64,000 nucleotides of DNA, taken from Pseudomonas lalkuanensis (GTDB lineage Bacteria > Pseudomonadota > Gammaproteobacteria > Pseudomonadales > Pseudomonadaceae). Position 1 is the stretch's first letter. Every line of letters begins with the position of its first letter. Under the pieces are notes generated by a model. That model had not been told where the DNA came from. It saw nothing but the letters and a program-made list of their open reading frames with translations, and did not search any database. Below are positions 27,546 through 38,136 of this stretch, piece after piece. The stretch is from NCBI RefSeq assembly GCF_008807375.1, contig NZ_CP043311.1, positions 1,654,001 to 1,718,000 on the forward strand, in the 5' to 3' direction. The position numbers were made by a program, and so were the translations under genes.

Positions 27546-28229
27546 TCAGGCCGATCCCTTGCGCTGGAATTCGCGGTCCAGGCGCTCACGGATGCGCAGC
27601 ACCGCGGCGTCCATGGCGGGGTAGATGTCCTCGACCACGGGCTTGTCGGACTGCCCGAGGTTGCGGCCCTTGGCCCGGTCGACGGCACGGCCGAGGGTTT
27701 CGCCGGTCAGGCCGTCACGGACCTCGCTGTCGAAGAACACGTAGAGGGTTTCGTCGCGTACGCCGGTGGCGTGCAGGGAGAGGCCCACCAGGAAGCCGAT
27801 GGGGATGTACTCCATCACGCTCGGATCGCGCGGGGTGCGTTCGAGGTCGCTGATCGACACGCGCAGCGACAGCGCTCCTGGCGTGGGTCGCGGCACCAGG
27901 CGGTAGCCGGCGGAAGTCAGTTGCCGTTCCAGTTGGCCACGGAAGTGCAGGAGCAGTTTGTTGATATCCGCATCGGACGCGCCGAGTTTCGAGTCGCTGC
28001 CGGCGAATGAGGAGGTTTTGGGCAAGTCGATGAAAACTGCCATGTCATGGTTGCTGGAAAAGGGTGCCGGGTATTTTTTCCAGGCGATGGTGCCGTCATC
28101 CCGTTCGATGACTTTCAGCAGCACGTCTGTCTGTTGTCCGGAAACTATCGAGGGGTCGATGCTCGGCGCCATTGAACAACCGAACAGCGCCGTCGAAAGC
28201 GCAAGGATGGAAAGTTCTTTGAAATGCAT
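27546..28229 (-). CDS. DUF3313-family lipoprotein
   Basis: 227 residues. N-terminus MHFKELSILALSTALFGCS with lipobox LFGC, so lipidated at Cys18. The rest is DUF3313-like and shares its layout with the lipoprotein at 22119-22775 (a block with IPIGFLVGLS matches IPIALLAAAT there). AGGAA precedes the ATG at 28229; the frame to 28382 has no ribosome site. It is divergent from the ToxR-like regulator (288-bp gap), which may control it. Confidence 0.78.
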   Translation of the reverse strand: MHFKELSILALSTALFGCSMAPSIDPSIVSGQQTDVLLKVIERDDGTIAWKKYPAPFSSNHDMAVFIDLPKTSSFAGSDSKLGASDADINKLLLHFRGQLERQLTSAGYRLVPRPTPGALSLRVSISDLERTPRDPSVMEYIPIGFLVGLSLHATGVRDETLYVFFDSEVRDGLTGETLGRAVDRAKGRNLGQSDKPVVEDIYPAMDAAVLRIRERLDREFQRKGSA

Positions 28230-28517
28230 GGGGATTCCTGTTGAAGACGCGTCGGACTGCGCGCGCCAGGGACCGGCAAAGGCTCGCGGGTACCGGCTTC
28301 GAAAGTGGCAGCGCGGCGTGCCGCCAGGAGGGGAGGAGAACTGCAACGCCGCGCTGCCGCGCCTTTTCCGGCGCCCCAGCACTTTGAGGCAGGGGCGCGA
28401 AAAACAAGAATCAAAAATCGTTATTTATGCCGTGGGGCGTGCAGCTGTAAGTCGATGTGCGAGAGAATTGGAAACCTCTCTTGCGGGTAATGAAATCAAT
28501 AAGCTCAGAAAACTTTC

Positions 28518-29363
28518 ATGAAAAGCCAGTTCAAGTTCCTGCTGAAAAGTGGCGGCACTGCAGTATTCGATGCCGCAAATAATCAGTTGCATATAAGTTT
28601 GACTTCGGGCGACCCGCGCGCGGTGACCTTGTCTTATTCGGAATCACGCCTGTTGCAACTTCTGCTGGATAGTCCCGGGGAAACCCGCAGTCGCAACGAA
28701 ATAATGGAATACGCCTGGGACAATCGCGTCGTTGCTGCGGGAAGTCTCAACCAGGCGATATTCACCCTGCGCAATCTGATCGAAGACGGCACCGACCACG
28801 AACTGCTGCAGACGGTCCCGCGCCGGGGCTATCGGTTCAACGCGCAGTACGTGGTGGACGAATCCACGCTCGCGTGCGCGGCGGCCATTGCCGACGCGCC
28901 GACCGCGAACGAGCAGGTGGACGCTGTACCTGCGGCGGCTGCGCCGACCACCGTTCGCGAAAGTCGGCTGGCGCGCCTGCTGCGCTCACCGAAGCTGCTG
29001 GTGCCGGCCTATGGGGCGATGTGCTGCCTGCTGGCCCTGGTGGCGCTGTATCGCCTGGGCGTATTCGATGGCGCCGCCTCGGACCTGGTGATCGAGGATG
29101 TGGCGGCGGGGCCGACGACCTTCCACTTCGTCGGCGACAGTGCCGAGGAGATCGCCCGCATCCGCGAGGCATTCAAGCCGGCACTGGACGCACGCGAGGA
29201 CGGGCTGGCCGGGCATGTCTGGATCAACCGTTCCAACCGTCTCTACGACGTCAGTTGCGTCCGCACCGATGGTGCGACGGAGAACCTGATCTTTCTGGAG
29301 GATAACCCGATGGCCAACCTGCAACTGGAGATGGTCCGTCGCTGCATGAGGGGCTGGCCATGA
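28518..29363 (+). CDS. ToxR/CadC-like membrane-bound winged-helix regulator
   Basis: 281 residues. OmpR-type winged-helix DNA-binding domain at about 30-110 (LSYSESRLLQLLLDSPGE; PRRGYRF), a linker rich in Ala and Pro, one membrane helix at about 161-180, and a periplasmic domain of about 100 residues with two cysteines (Cys247 and Cys276), as in ToxR where they form a disulfide. It should bind DNA while anchored in the inner membrane. It overlaps the next gene by 4 bp. The AT-rich upstream gap and weak ribosome site suggest regulated, low expression. Confidence 0.82.
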   Translation: MKSQFKFLLKSGGTAVFDAANNQLHISLTSGDPRAVTLSYSESRLLQLLLDSPGETRSRNEIMEYAWDNRVVAAGSLNQAIFTLRNLIEDGTDHELLQTVPRRGYRFNAQYVVDESTLACAAAIADAPTANEQVDAVPAAAAPTTVRESRLARLLRSPKLLVPAYGAMCCLLALVALYRLGVFDGAASDLVIEDVAAGPTTFHFVGDSAEEIARIREAFKPALDAREDGLAGHVWINRSNRLYDVSCVRTDGATENLIFLEDNPMANLQLEMVRRCMRGWP

Positions 29364-29833
29364 TGCTGCGCCGCTACAAGCACGCCTTCATCCTCGGTGG
29401 CCTTGCCCTGCTCGCGGTGGCTGGACTGCTGATCGATCACGCGGCCTATTCGCGAGGGGTTTCCTACCATGGCGCGAATCGTATCGTGCTCAATGATGGC
29501 ACCCTGATACGTTCGGAAGAGCGGGTCATCATCGGCGATGTACTGAGCTTCGCCGCCATGGAGCGGGTCGGCTCGGAGGTGAACTACGCGTCCCTGCTGG
29601 CGGATGTCGTTCATGTCGGTCCCCGCAGCCTGGAACTCGAGCTGCAGAAGGCCCAGACCAGTCGTGCCAAGCCGATGCAACAGCTGAGTGAGATTCCCGA
29701 CGTGTTCTTCGGACGGCAGTACGGCCTGGCGACAGGGGCGACATTGCGCCTGGAATTCCTGCCGGTGTCCGATGACCGGGTGATCTGCTATTACGCCCGC
29801 GAGATCGACAACGTCCGTTGTCTCAACCGCTGA
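29360..29833 (+). CDS. Single-pass periplasmic partner of the ToxR-like regulator (ToxS-like position)
   Basis: 157 residues. One N-terminal membrane helix (about 9-27), then a periplasmic domain with two cysteines near the C-terminus (Cys143 and Cys154). I recognise no family. The 4-bp overlap with the regulator and the topology match the ToxR/ToxS arrangement, where the small protein protects and activates the regulator in the periplasm. The function is inferred from context. Confidence 0.7.
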   Translation: MMLRRYKHAFILGGLALLAVAGLLIDHAAYSRGVSYHGANRIVLNDGTLIRSEERVIIGDVLSFAAMERVGSEVNYASLLADVVHVGPRSLELELQKAQTSRAKPMQQLSEIPDVFFGRQYGLATGATLRLEFLPVSDDRVICYYAREIDNVRCLNR

Positions 29834-29892
29834 GTTCCAGGCCGGGGCGGAGTGGCGGCCACGCACGGACCGCTCTCCGACGCCGGTCCCTG

Positions 29893-30072
29893 TCAGGCGG
29901 TTTCCGGCAGGTGCAGCTCGGTCCGCTTCATGAGCTTTCCATCCAGGGTTCGGGTTTCCACGCTCAGGATGACTGTGGGCCGCTCCGTGCGAATGACCTT
30001 GATGCGAGTGAGGGTCTCCGGCGTCTGCTGGATGACCAGGGATTCCCCGACGTTTCGACACAGGACCAGCAT
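29893..30072 (-). CDS. CsrA/RsmA-family RNA-binding protein (short paralogue)
   Basis: 59 residues. It starts MLVLCRNVGESLVI, the CsrA first strand; the position of the RNA-contacting Arg44 is kept in KRTELHL (compare VHREEI in CsrA). The middle is diverged (TRIKVIRTERPTVILSVETRT). CsrA dimers bind GGA motifs in mRNA leaders. The start at 30072 has GGAGCG upstream; the longer open frame to 30150 does not fit the family. It may be a specialised Rsm protein with altered target choice. It is convergent with the ToxR/ToxS-like pair. Confidence 0.8.
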   Translation of the reverse strand: MLVLCRNVGESLVIQQTPETLTRIKVIRTERPTVILSVETRTLDGKLMKRTELHLPETA

Positions 30073-30812
30073 TTCAAACGCTCCACTGAAGTTGTCACAC
30101 CGCCGATTGTCGAAGCCGCTCCGCGCCTGATGCGAATCAAAAATGGTCATTGCTGTTCGGGGGAAGGCGCTGGAGCTTGGTGTTGCTGGATGGTTCTGAG
30201 CCAGGCTGCCTGTCGATTTTTGTGGATGTTTTTGGTTTCGCCTCCCGGCGAGTCACTTTTCTCAAACGCCAGAAAAGTAACCAAAAGCGCTTGCCCCTGC
30301 ATCCGGCCCCGGCTTCGCCGGGGTGCCCTCCCTCCATCGTTGTTCCGGGGGCACGGCGAGAGGGGCCATCCATGGCCCCACACGCCTCTCGCGGCATCCA
30401 TGCCGCTCATCCCCCTCCACAACGATTCCGCTCGGCCTCCTGAAAGGGCGGAGTCGCCGCCTCACCGCCTCTGTCCGGTTTCAGACTGCTGGTTGCTTCA
30501 GGATTATTTGTCCCTCGCCGGCGCGAGTCACCCCTCTCCTTTTCAGGGAGAAGGGCCGGGGGTGAGGGGGAGCAGGCTAGCGCGAATGCCCTGATAGCTA
30601 GCCCCCTCCAACGTCGCAACCACTAACGCAGACATACCCTTCAATCCCCGGAATCCGCAGGCCGCGCATTGCTGACGGGAAATGAAGATTGCTGATTTTG
30701 ATTTCCGCCTTCCCCCTCCAAGAATCCTGCTGTCCCGAGGTCGATGACCCGGGGAGGGCCACGGCCTTCCGGGAACATCCGGGACCAGTCTTGCTACGAG
30801 AAGGGGCATTGA
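30073..30812. other. 740-bp gene-free stretch rich in short repeats
   Basis: No gene with coding character. It is a patchwork of GC-rich hairpins and repeat-like pieces: a long imperfect inverted repeat (30230-30286), a GGCCCCGG...CCGGGG hairpin near 30306-30322, and a CCCTCTCC...GGGAGAAGGG element near 30534-30552 followed by a GGGGGTGAGGGGGAG string. These look like dispersed intergenic repeats of pseudomonads. The promoter of the next gene must lie at the right end. Confidence 0.55.
30230..30286. repeat. Nested imperfect inverted repeat
   Basis: Outer arms TTTTGGTT (30230-30237) and AACCAAAA (30279-30286); inner arms ACTTTTCT (30255-30262) and AGAAAAGT (30271-30278). It can fold into one long interrupted hairpin. 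Resembles repeats scattered between genes in pseudomonads; whether it is multi-copy in this genome cannot be seen from one window. Confidence 0.55.
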
Positions 30813-31889
30813 ATGAAGTTCGTACCTGTCATCCGGCTGATCTGCTGGATCGTCTGTTCGGTCCTGGTTGCCGCGTCTTTCGGGGTCATGGGCAGTTCCA
30901 TCATCGGCGGATTGCTGATGCTGTCCGGTGCGATCTGGCTGTGCCCCGCGTCCTGGCGCGCGATTGAAAGCCTCACCGGGAAATCCGGCAGCAGCGTCGC
31001 CGTGGCCATTCTCGCGGTGCCGCTGTTTCTCCTCGGCGTGCACATCAGCACCACCGCCAAGGATTTGATCAAGGCGCCCGCTCCCGCGCTCCAGGCCGAA
31101 TCTGGCGATGTCCTGCCGAAGCGGGATGCCGGCGATCACCCGCAGGTGGACCCGGGTGCCCTGAACTTCTTTCGCCACATCATGGAGCAGGATTACCTGG
31201 TGGCCCTGGCCGGGGGGAAGTCGGCGTTGAACGCGCTGTCGATGGTCAACCCGGTGGAGCGCATGCCCAGTTCGAAGCTGGCGCGGCTGTATGAAGGCGA
31301 CGACGAGGCGGTCGATCCCTTCTTCAGGGGGCGCAAGCTCATCGTCACCGGTGAAGTCCTGGCCGTTCGCATCGACTATGCCGATGACGTGATCCTGGAG
31401 CTGCCCGGCGCCAACGAAATGTTCAACGTGCAGGCGGAACTCCATAGCGATCCGAAGAAATTCTCCGAGCCGGTGGTCGAGGGGAAATACGTCGACCTCT
31501 ATTGCACCGTGTACGGCAAGGTCAGCGATGAAACCGCGAGCAACCTCTACCTGAAGGACTGCACCGAGGTCGACTTCACCCCCGACGCCAAGGCCTATGC
31601 CGACAACCTGACCGAAGCCCTGCGCGGCTGGTTGCGCACCGGCGGTCGGCACATCTTCCCCACCGATAACGCGGCCAGCTACTTCCTGGTGTCGTACCTG
31701 GCAGGCACCCAGCTGCCGCCGGGCAACCCCTGCCTGCGCGAGGAGGCACCGCTGGAAGAGTGCGTGAGCTCCCTGGACAAGATGAAGGCCAGCGCCCTGT
31801 TCGAAAGTGCCCGTGGCGACCTGCAGCGCTGGCAGGAATGGCTTGGCCTGCCGACGCCGGAAGACTACAGCCAGTTGAGCAGCCGCTGA
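30813..31889 (+). CDS. Membrane protein with an OB-fold (tRNA_anti-like) domain, unknown function
   Basis: 358 residues. Three hydrophobic segments (about 6-24, 28-46, 61-78), then a soluble region. Residues about 168-250 (RKLIVTGEVLAVRIDYADD, ...VDLYCTVYGKV, ...LYLKDC) have the strand pattern of the OB-fold tRNA_anti-like family, often found in membrane or exported proteins. A further C-terminal region of about 100 residues is not recognised. GAAGGGG precedes the ATG. The next gene starts on its stop codon (TGATG). Confidence 0.6.
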   Translation: MKFVPVIRLICWIVCSVLVAASFGVMGSSIIGGLLMLSGAIWLCPASWRAIESLTGKSGSSVAVAILAVPLFLLGVHISTTAKDLIKAPAPALQAESGDVLPKRDAGDHPQVDPGALNFFRHIMEQDYLVALAGGKSALNALSMVNPVERMPSSKLARLYEGDDEAVDPFFRGRKLIVTGEVLAVRIDYADDVILELPGANEMFNVQAELHSDPKKFSEPVVEGKYVDLYCTVYGKVSDETASNLYLKDCTEVDFTPDAKAYADNLTEALRGWLRTGGRHIFPTDNAASYFLVSYLAGTQLPPGNPCLREEAPLEECVSSLDKMKASALFESARGDLQRWQEWLGLPTPEDYSQLSSR

Positions 31890-32308
31890 TGGGATATCCG
31901 CTGCGGGCATTGGTGATCTGCTGCCTGCTGGGGCTGGCCGCCGCCCCGGTGCGGGCGGCCGAGGTGCATCTGCGGGGGCACTGGCTGCAGGTGGTGGACG
32001 ACAAGGACAGCCTGGTCGGTGTCCTCAGCCGTGCCGAAGAAGGCGACGCGGTGGCCGCCGAGCTGTACCTGCAGGCCTATCGCGATGGTGTTGCGGTAGG
32101 CGAGGAAGTGCACCACTTCGCCCTGGATGAAACGGTGCGGCTGTTCGCCATTCCGCTGGAAGATGATGTCGACTGCTACCGGGTGGTGGGCGTCGTCGGC
32201 CTGGATGCCGAGGGACGACAGGTCAGCGCCACCGACGATTCTTCGCCGGAGACAGGCGAATGCTGCGGTCCCGCGGCGTTGCCCACTCAGGGATTGCGGT
32301 CGAGCTGA
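31889..32308 (+). CDS. Exported hypothetical protein
   Basis: 139 residues. Signal peptide of about 23 residues (MGYPLRALVICCLLGLAAAP, then VRAAE), followed by a small beta-rich domain (VHLRGHWLQVVDDKD; VHHFALDETVRLFAIPL) and a C-terminal Cys pair (GECCG). No family recognised. The start overlaps the stop of the upstream OB-fold gene, so the two are translationally coupled and probably act together in the envelope. Confidence 0.65.
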   Translation: MGYPLRALVICCLLGLAAAPVRAAEVHLRGHWLQVVDDKDSLVGVLSRAEEGDAVAAELYLQAYRDGVAVGEEVHHFALDETVRLFAIPLEDDVDCYRVVGVVGLDAEGRQVSATDDSSPETGECCGPAALPTQGLRSS

Positions 32309-32312
32309 GCCA

Positions 32313-33430
<1,118 letters not shown>

Positions 33431-33434
<4 letters not shown>

Positions 33435-34615
33435 GAGTAGAAGGTCGGCTTCGGCAGGGTCTGGTTGAGGGCCCACTCGCCCAGTTCGCGGACCTTGTAG
33501 TCCACCGGGTCGTGCAGGGTCTGGGTGCGCAGGTTGCGCCAGTGGCGGTCCAGGCGTAGGGCGGCATGGGTGGAGCGCGCGCCGGTCACCTCGAACAGGC
33601 GGCTGCACAGGTCAAGGCCGGTGCGGGTGGCTGCTACCTTGGCGGTGGCGATGGCCAGGGCCAGTTCGCCGCGCTGGGCCTCGCCGAGGTCAGGGCCCTG
33701 GTTCCAGGCCTCGTCCAGCAGGGCGGTGGCGCGCTGCACCAGGGCACGGACGCCTTCCAGGCCAACCCAGAACTCGCCGTAATGGGCCAGCACGTAGGGG
33801 TCTTCACCAATGTGGCTGGCCGGTGATTTGAACCAGGGGCGGGCTTCCTTGAGGGTGTAGGCGCGGGCCTCCGCGAAGGAGCCTTCGGCGATACCCAGGT
33901 AGATGTGGGTGAAGATCAGCTGGGCGATCAGCGGGCGCAGACAGGCGAAGGGCGTGCTCAGTGGGCCCGGATCCAGCAGCAGTTCGTTCTCCTCGACCCG
34001 CACCCGTTCGAAGATGGCGCTGCCGCTGTCGGTCTGGCGCTGGCCGATGTTGTCCCAGTCATCCGCCAGGCTGATGCCGCTGCGGGCCGTGGGGATGGCA
34101 GCGATCAGCAGCTTGCCGGTTTCTTCGTCCAGGCCGGAGGCGATCAGCATCTGTGAATCGAGGGCGCCGGAGCAGAAGCTCTTCTTGCCGGAGAATTCCC
34201 GCCAGCCGTCGAACCGCTTCACCGTCGTGCGGGTATCCAGCGGGTTCAGCGCGTTGCCCCAGAACCAGCGGCTGCGTGCGGTGAGCTGGAACCACGGCTG
34301 CCATTGCTCGGGACGGGAGAACAGCCGCACGGTCGCGAGCATCAGGTGCTGGAAGGCGAAAACGTGGGCGATGGAGCTGTCCACGCGGGCGAATTCGCGT
34401 ACCACGTCCAGGGTGGCCTGCCAGTCCTGTCCAAGACCGCCGTATTGCTCGGGAATGATCAGCGACAGCAGGCCGCTCTGGCGGATGGCATCGCGCTCGG
34501 CCTTGGGCGTCCCGCCGCGGGCGTCGCGTTCGGCGGCCGTTTCGGCGAAACCGGCCGCCAGCTCGCGGGCGATTTCCAGCGGCGAGGGGGGAGGGAGATG
34601 CTGCAGGGCATTCAC
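33431..34615 (-). CDS. msuC: Acyl-CoA-dehydrogenase-fold flavin monooxygenase of the methanesulfonate cluster
   Basis: 394 residues with the acyl-CoA dehydrogenase fold ([19 protein letters not shown] near residue 50, [13 protein letters not shown], and a C-terminal four-helix region). In the msu/sfn clusters this protein uses FMNH2 from MsuE to oxidise methanesulfinate to methanesulfonate. A GTG start at 34615 with AGAGG upstream. It sits between msuD (63-bp gap) and sfnR (4-bp overlap), the order known from Pseudomonas aeruginosa. Confidence 0.85.
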
Positions 34616-34678
34616 GCGGGATACCTCTCAGGTGAGTTTCCGGTTGGGACGCCCCTTGGCGAGAAGGGGCGTGCAGGC

Positions 34679-35824
34679 TCAGCTCGCGGCGGCCTTGGGC
34701 AATACGTCGTTGGCGATCATTTCGCCAAAGGGGCCGGTGAGGTTGGTGACACCGCGACCGGCCAGGCTGGCGTAGGGCTCGGGCAGCAGCGGGAACACCA
34801 GTTCGGCGAAGCGGTAGGCTTCCTCCAGATGCGGGTAGCCGGAGAAGATGAAGCTCTCGATGCCGAGGTCGGCGTATTCCCTGATCCGCGTCGCGACCTG
34901 CTGCGGGTCGCCCACCAGGGCGGTGCCGGCGCCACCACGGACCAGGCCGACGCCGGCCCAGAGGTTGGGGGCGATTTCCAGGTTGTCACGGCGTCCGCCG
35001 TGCAGCGCGGCCATGCGCCGCTGGCCTTCGGAATCGAAACGGGCGAAGGATTTCTGGGCGGCGGCGATGGTGTCGTCGGAGATGTGCTCGATCAGCTTGC
35101 CGGCGGCGCGCCAGGCTTCTTCCGCCGTCTCGCGCACGATCACGTGCAGGCGGATGCCGAATTTCACGGTGCGGCCGTGGCGGGCGGCGCGTTCGCGTAC
35201 GTCGGCGATCTTCTTCGCCACCGCCGCCGGCGGTTCGCCCCAGGTGAGGTAGACGTCCACCTGCTCGGCGGCCAGGTCATGGGCCGCGTCGGAAGAACCG
35301 CCGAAGTACAGTGGCGGGTAGGGCTTCTGGAGCGGCGGATAGAGCGCCTTGGCGTTCTCCACCTGGATGTGTTTGCCCTCGAAGTCGACGGACTCGCCTT
35401 GCAAGACGCGACGCCAGATGCGCAGGAATTCGTCGGTGACTTCATAGCGCTCGGCGTGGCTCAGGTGGATGCCGTCGCCGCGGTTCTCGTCGGGGTCGCC
35501 GCCGGTGACCACGTTGATCAGCAGACGGCCGCCGGAGAGACGGTCGAGGGTCGCGGCCATGCGCGCGGAAACGGTGGGGGAGATGATCCCCGGACGGATC
35601 GCCACCAGGTAGCGCAGGCGTTCGGTCAGCGGTGCCAGGGCCGAGGCCACCACCCAGGAATCCTCGCAGGAGCGGCCGGTGGGGATCAGCACGCCAAAGT
35701 AGCCGAGGCTGTCGGCGGCCTGCGCCACCTGCTTGAGGTAAGGCAGGGAGACTGGCCGGGCGCCCTGGCTGGTGCCAAGGAAATGACCATCGCCGTGGGT
35801 GGGGAGGAACCAGAAAACGTTCAT
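34679..35824 (-). CDS. msuD: FMNH2-dependent methanesulfonate monooxygenase
   Basis: 381 residues, the known MsuD length. Bacterial-luciferase-like fold of the SsuD/MsuD group: [18 protein letters not shown] at the N-terminus, [18 protein letters not shown] in the middle, and a C-terminal [13 protein letters not shown]. It cleaves the C-S bond of methanesulfonate to release sulfite. The ATG at 35824 has AAGGA upstream and lies 10 bp after the msuE stop. Separation from long-chain alkanesulfonate SsuD rests on the msuE/msuC neighbours. Confidence 0.9.
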   Translation of the reverse strand: MNVFWFLPTHGDGHFLGTSQGARPVSLPYLKQVAQAADSLGYFGVLIPTGRSCEDSWVVASALAPLTERLRYLVAIRPGIISPTVSARMAATLDRLSGGRLLINVVTGGDPDENRGDGIHLSHAERYEVTDEFLRIWRRVLQGESVDFEGKHIQVENAKALYPPLQKPYPPLYFGGSSDAAHDLAAEQVDVYLTWGEPPAAVAKKIADVRERAARHGRTVKFGIRLHVIVRETAEEAWRAAGKLIEHISDDTIAAAQKSFARFDSEGQRRMAALHGGRRDNLEIAPNLWAGVGLVRGGAGTALVGDPQQVATRIREYADLGIESFIFSGYPHLEEAYRFAELVFPLLPEPYASLAGRGVTNLTGPFGEMIANDVLPKAAAS

Positions 35825-35834
35825 GTCGGGTCCT

Positions 35835-36398
35835 TCAGGCAATCTTCAACAGTTCGGCGGCATTGCCGGCGAACAATGGGGCGGCGCGTTCGGCGGCGAG
35901 CCGGATGCGGGCTTTCAGCGCCTCACTGCTGATCTGGTAGTTGTCGAAGTCGGACTCGGAGGCGTAGACGCCGATGGGCAGGGTCAGCGACTGGAAGAAG
36001 CTGAACAGCGGGCGCAGCTGGTGATCGAGGACCAGCGCATGGCGCTCGCTGCCACCGGTGGCGGCGAGCAGCACCGGGGTGTCGATCAGCGCGTTCTGGT
36101 CGATCAGGTCGAACAGGTGCTTGAACTGGCCCGGGTAGGTGCCGCGATAGACCGGGGCGGCCACCACCAGCAGGTCGGCACTCTCGATGGCACGCAGTTC
36201 ATGCTCGACGGTTTCTGGCAGCTCCTTGCGGGACAGGGCGCCGCCGACTGCGCGGGCGATGTCGCCCAGCTCGATGAGGTGGCTCTGGATGGGCAGGTGC
36301 TGGCCCAGTTCGGCAACGATGGCCTGGGTCAGCACCAGGGTGCGGGAAGGACGGAAGGTGCTGCCGGTGACAGCGACCACCTTTATCGGCTTGCTCAT
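35835..36398 (-). CDS. msuE: NAD(P)H-dependent FMN reductase
   Basis: 187 residues, flavodoxin-like FMN reductase ([14 protein letters not shown] at the start, [27 protein letters not shown]). It supplies FMNH2 to MsuD and MsuC. First gene of the operon; AAGGG precedes the ATG at 36398, and a sigma54-type promoter lies 42 bp upstream of the ATG. Confidence 0.9.
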   Translation of the reverse strand: MSKPIKVVAVTGSTFRPSRTLVLTQAIVAELGQHLPIQSHLIELGDIARAVGGALSRKELPETVEHELRAIESADLLVVAAPVYRGTYPGQFKHLFDLIDQNALIDTPVLLAATGGSERHALVLDHQLRPLFSFFQSLTLPIGVYASESDFDNYQISSEALKARIRLAAERAAPLFAGNAAELLKIA

Positions 36399-36439
36399 GG
36401 GGTTTCCCTTGTGATGTTGCTGGGTGTGCAGCAGGACAG

Positions 36440-36456
36440 AGCAAGGGGCGTACCAA
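36440..36456 (-). promoter_or_regulatory. Sigma54 (-24/-12) promoter of msuEDC-sfnR
   Basis: Minus strand TGGTAC-N5-TTGC, GG-N10-GC spacing exact. This agrees with control by the SfnR-type sigma54 activators encoded on both sides. Confidence 0.65.
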
Positions 36457-36537
36457 GGCGGAAAGTGTGCGGAATCAGGGCAGTTCGACGATATTTTCCG
36501 GATGTTGCCTGGCTGATGTGCAGCAGTTGTGTTGCTC

Positions 36538-36559
36538 AAGTGTTGCCGTGGCAACACTT
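36538..36559. promoter_or_regulatory. Inverted repeat, likely activator (SfnR-type) site
   Basis: Perfect 10-bp arms AAGTGTTGCC and GGCAACACTT around a 2-bp centre. It lies about 95 bp upstream of the msuE -24 box and in the divergent region before the second sfnR, a normal place for a sigma54 enhancer site. The protein that binds it is inferred. Confidence 0.6.
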
Positions 36560-36583
36560 GCGTCGGCGGCGTGTCATGTCTTC

Positions 36584-36602
36584 ATATTCTTAATAAGAAT
36601 AT
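36584..36602. promoter_or_regulatory. AT-rich inverted repeat before the second sfnR gene
   Basis: Perfect 9-bp arms ATATTCTTA and TAAGAATAT around one base, in an AT-rich patch. Sulfur-starvation genes of pseudomonads are often under CysB, which binds AT-rich sites, so this is a candidate; a -10-like role for the TATAAA at 36602-36607 is also possible. Confidence 0.4.
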
Positions 36603-36683
36603 ATAAATGCGAATAGATAATTTTTTTATCTATATGGGCATCGGGCATCATCCCTCTGCGCTTTCGGATGCCAGGAATGCACC

Positions 36684-37748
36684 ATGTCTCTGCTTACCCT
36701 CCCCAATGCCCGTGAATTGACCAAGTCCGTACGGGCCACCGTGCTGGTTTTCGAAGACCCGGCCTCCCGTGACCTGCTGGGCCGCATCGAACGCCTGGCG
36801 CCCAGCGAGGCCAACGCCCTGATCGTCGGGGAAACCGGCACCGGCAAGGAACTGGTGGCCCGGCATATCCACGATCTCAGTCGCCGCTGCGGTGGTCCGT
36901 TCGTGGCGGTGAACTGTGGCGCCTTCGCGGAAACCCTGGTGGAGAGCGAGCTCTTCGGCCACGAGAAGGGTGCCTTCACTGGCGCCACGCAGAGCAAGGC
37001 CGGCTGGTTCGAAGCGGCCAACGGCGGCACGCTGTTCCTCGACGAGATTGGTGACCTGCCGCTGAACATGCAGGTCAAGCTGTTGCGGGTGTTGCAGGAG
37101 CGGGAGGTGGTGCGGCTTGGCTCACGCACACCCATTCCCATCGATGTGCGCCTGGTGGCGGCGACCAACGTCAACCTGGCGGATGCCGTCATCGCCGGAC
37201 ATTTCCGCGAGGACCTCTTCTACCGGCTGCACGTGGCCAAGATCCAGTTGCCGCCGCTGCGCGAGCGCAAGGGCGACATCCTGCCCCTGGCGGCATTCTT
37301 CCTCGAGGAGCATTGCCGGCGCCTGGGCTACACGCCGGCGAGCCTGAGCCCGGAGGCCGAGCGCAAGCTGCTGGCCCATGGCTGGCCGGGCAACATTCGT
37401 GAGCTGGAAAACGCCATCCACCACGCACTGCTGGTGTGCCGCAATCGCCAGGTACAACCGGCCGACCTGCACCTGGTGGACATTCGCCCGGCCTCCCTCC
37501 GCCAGGACCAGCCGCTCCAGCCCGTGGGCCTGGAGGCGGCGCTGGAGGCACTGTTCGAGGAGAACCAGCCGGACCTCTACGAACGCATCGAGGAACGCCT
37601 GTTCCGCACCGCCTACCGCTTCTGCCACGGCAACCAGTTGCAGACCGCCCGCCTGCTGGGCATCAGCCGCAATATCGTGAGGGCGCGGCTGGAGAAGATT
37701 GGCGAACTGGAAGTCGCCCATCGCACCCCCGGTGTTCGCCTGGCCTGA
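36684..37748 (+). CDS. sfnR: Sigma54-dependent activator, SfnR-like, second paralogue
   Basis: 354 residues. Walker A GETGTGKE at 49-56, GAFTGA at 96-101, LFLDEIGDL, and a C-terminal Fis-type helix-turn-helix (QTARLLGISRNIVRARLEKI). No N-terminal input domain, so activity is probably set by its amount. It is strongly similar in every motif to the protein at 32313-33434, and is divergent from msuE. CAGGAA precedes the ATG. The arrangement (activator, divergent msuEDC, activator) matches the Pseudomonas aeruginosa msu region. Confidence 0.8.
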   Translation: MSLLTLPNARELTKSVRATVLVFEDPASRDLLGRIERLAPSEANALIVGETGTGKELVARHIHDLSRRCGGPFVAVNCGAFAETLVESELFGHEKGAFTGATQSKAGWFEAANGGTLFLDEIGDLPLNMQVKLLRVLQEREVVRLGSRTPIPIDVRLVAATNVNLADAVIAGHFREDLFYRLHVAKIQLPPLRERKGDILPLAAFFLEEHCRRLGYTPASLSPEAERKLLAHGWPGNIRELENAIHHALLVCRNRQVQPADLHLVDIRPASLRQDQPLQPVGLEAALEALFEENQPDLYERIEERLFRTAYRFCHGNQLQTARLLGISRNIVRARLEKIGELEVAHRTPGVRLA

Positions 37749-38136
37749 GTCCACCGTCCCCAGGTCGCGCGCGCTGATGATCAGCGAGGCGCGATGCTGA
37801 TCCCGAGATCGGTGCGCGTGTGGGGCCGACCCGGTGATAGGTGCGCCGAGTCCCGGATCAGGCAAAGCACGGTTTTTTGACTCATGAAATCGCGGATTTT
37901 GCAAGTTTAGGCCCGGCTCTTCCGGGCGGTGGCAAACAGCGGATTAACGGAAACGTCAGTTGCGAAGTGCTCTGGAATGGGGGTTTCAGCGAATGTGGAT
38001 GGCCCCGAAATGGGTGGGGATGGCCCCGGAGTGCCTCTTGGAATTGTCTTTGTAAGGGCATATTTCATAATTAAATCAATTAAAAACAACGACTTAATTG
38101 ATGTAAATGGCTGAATTTGGTCGGAATGACGTACGC
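37749..38136. other. Gene-free stretch before the first giant peroxidase promoter
   Basis: About 390 bp without a convincing gene. It contains a GCCCGG/CCGGGC hairpin (37911-37927) without a T-tract, two copies of GGATGGCCCCG about 25 bp apart (near 37998 and 38022), and an AT-rich end (about 38060-38110). No clear terminator for the sfnR gene was found. Confidence 0.45.
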
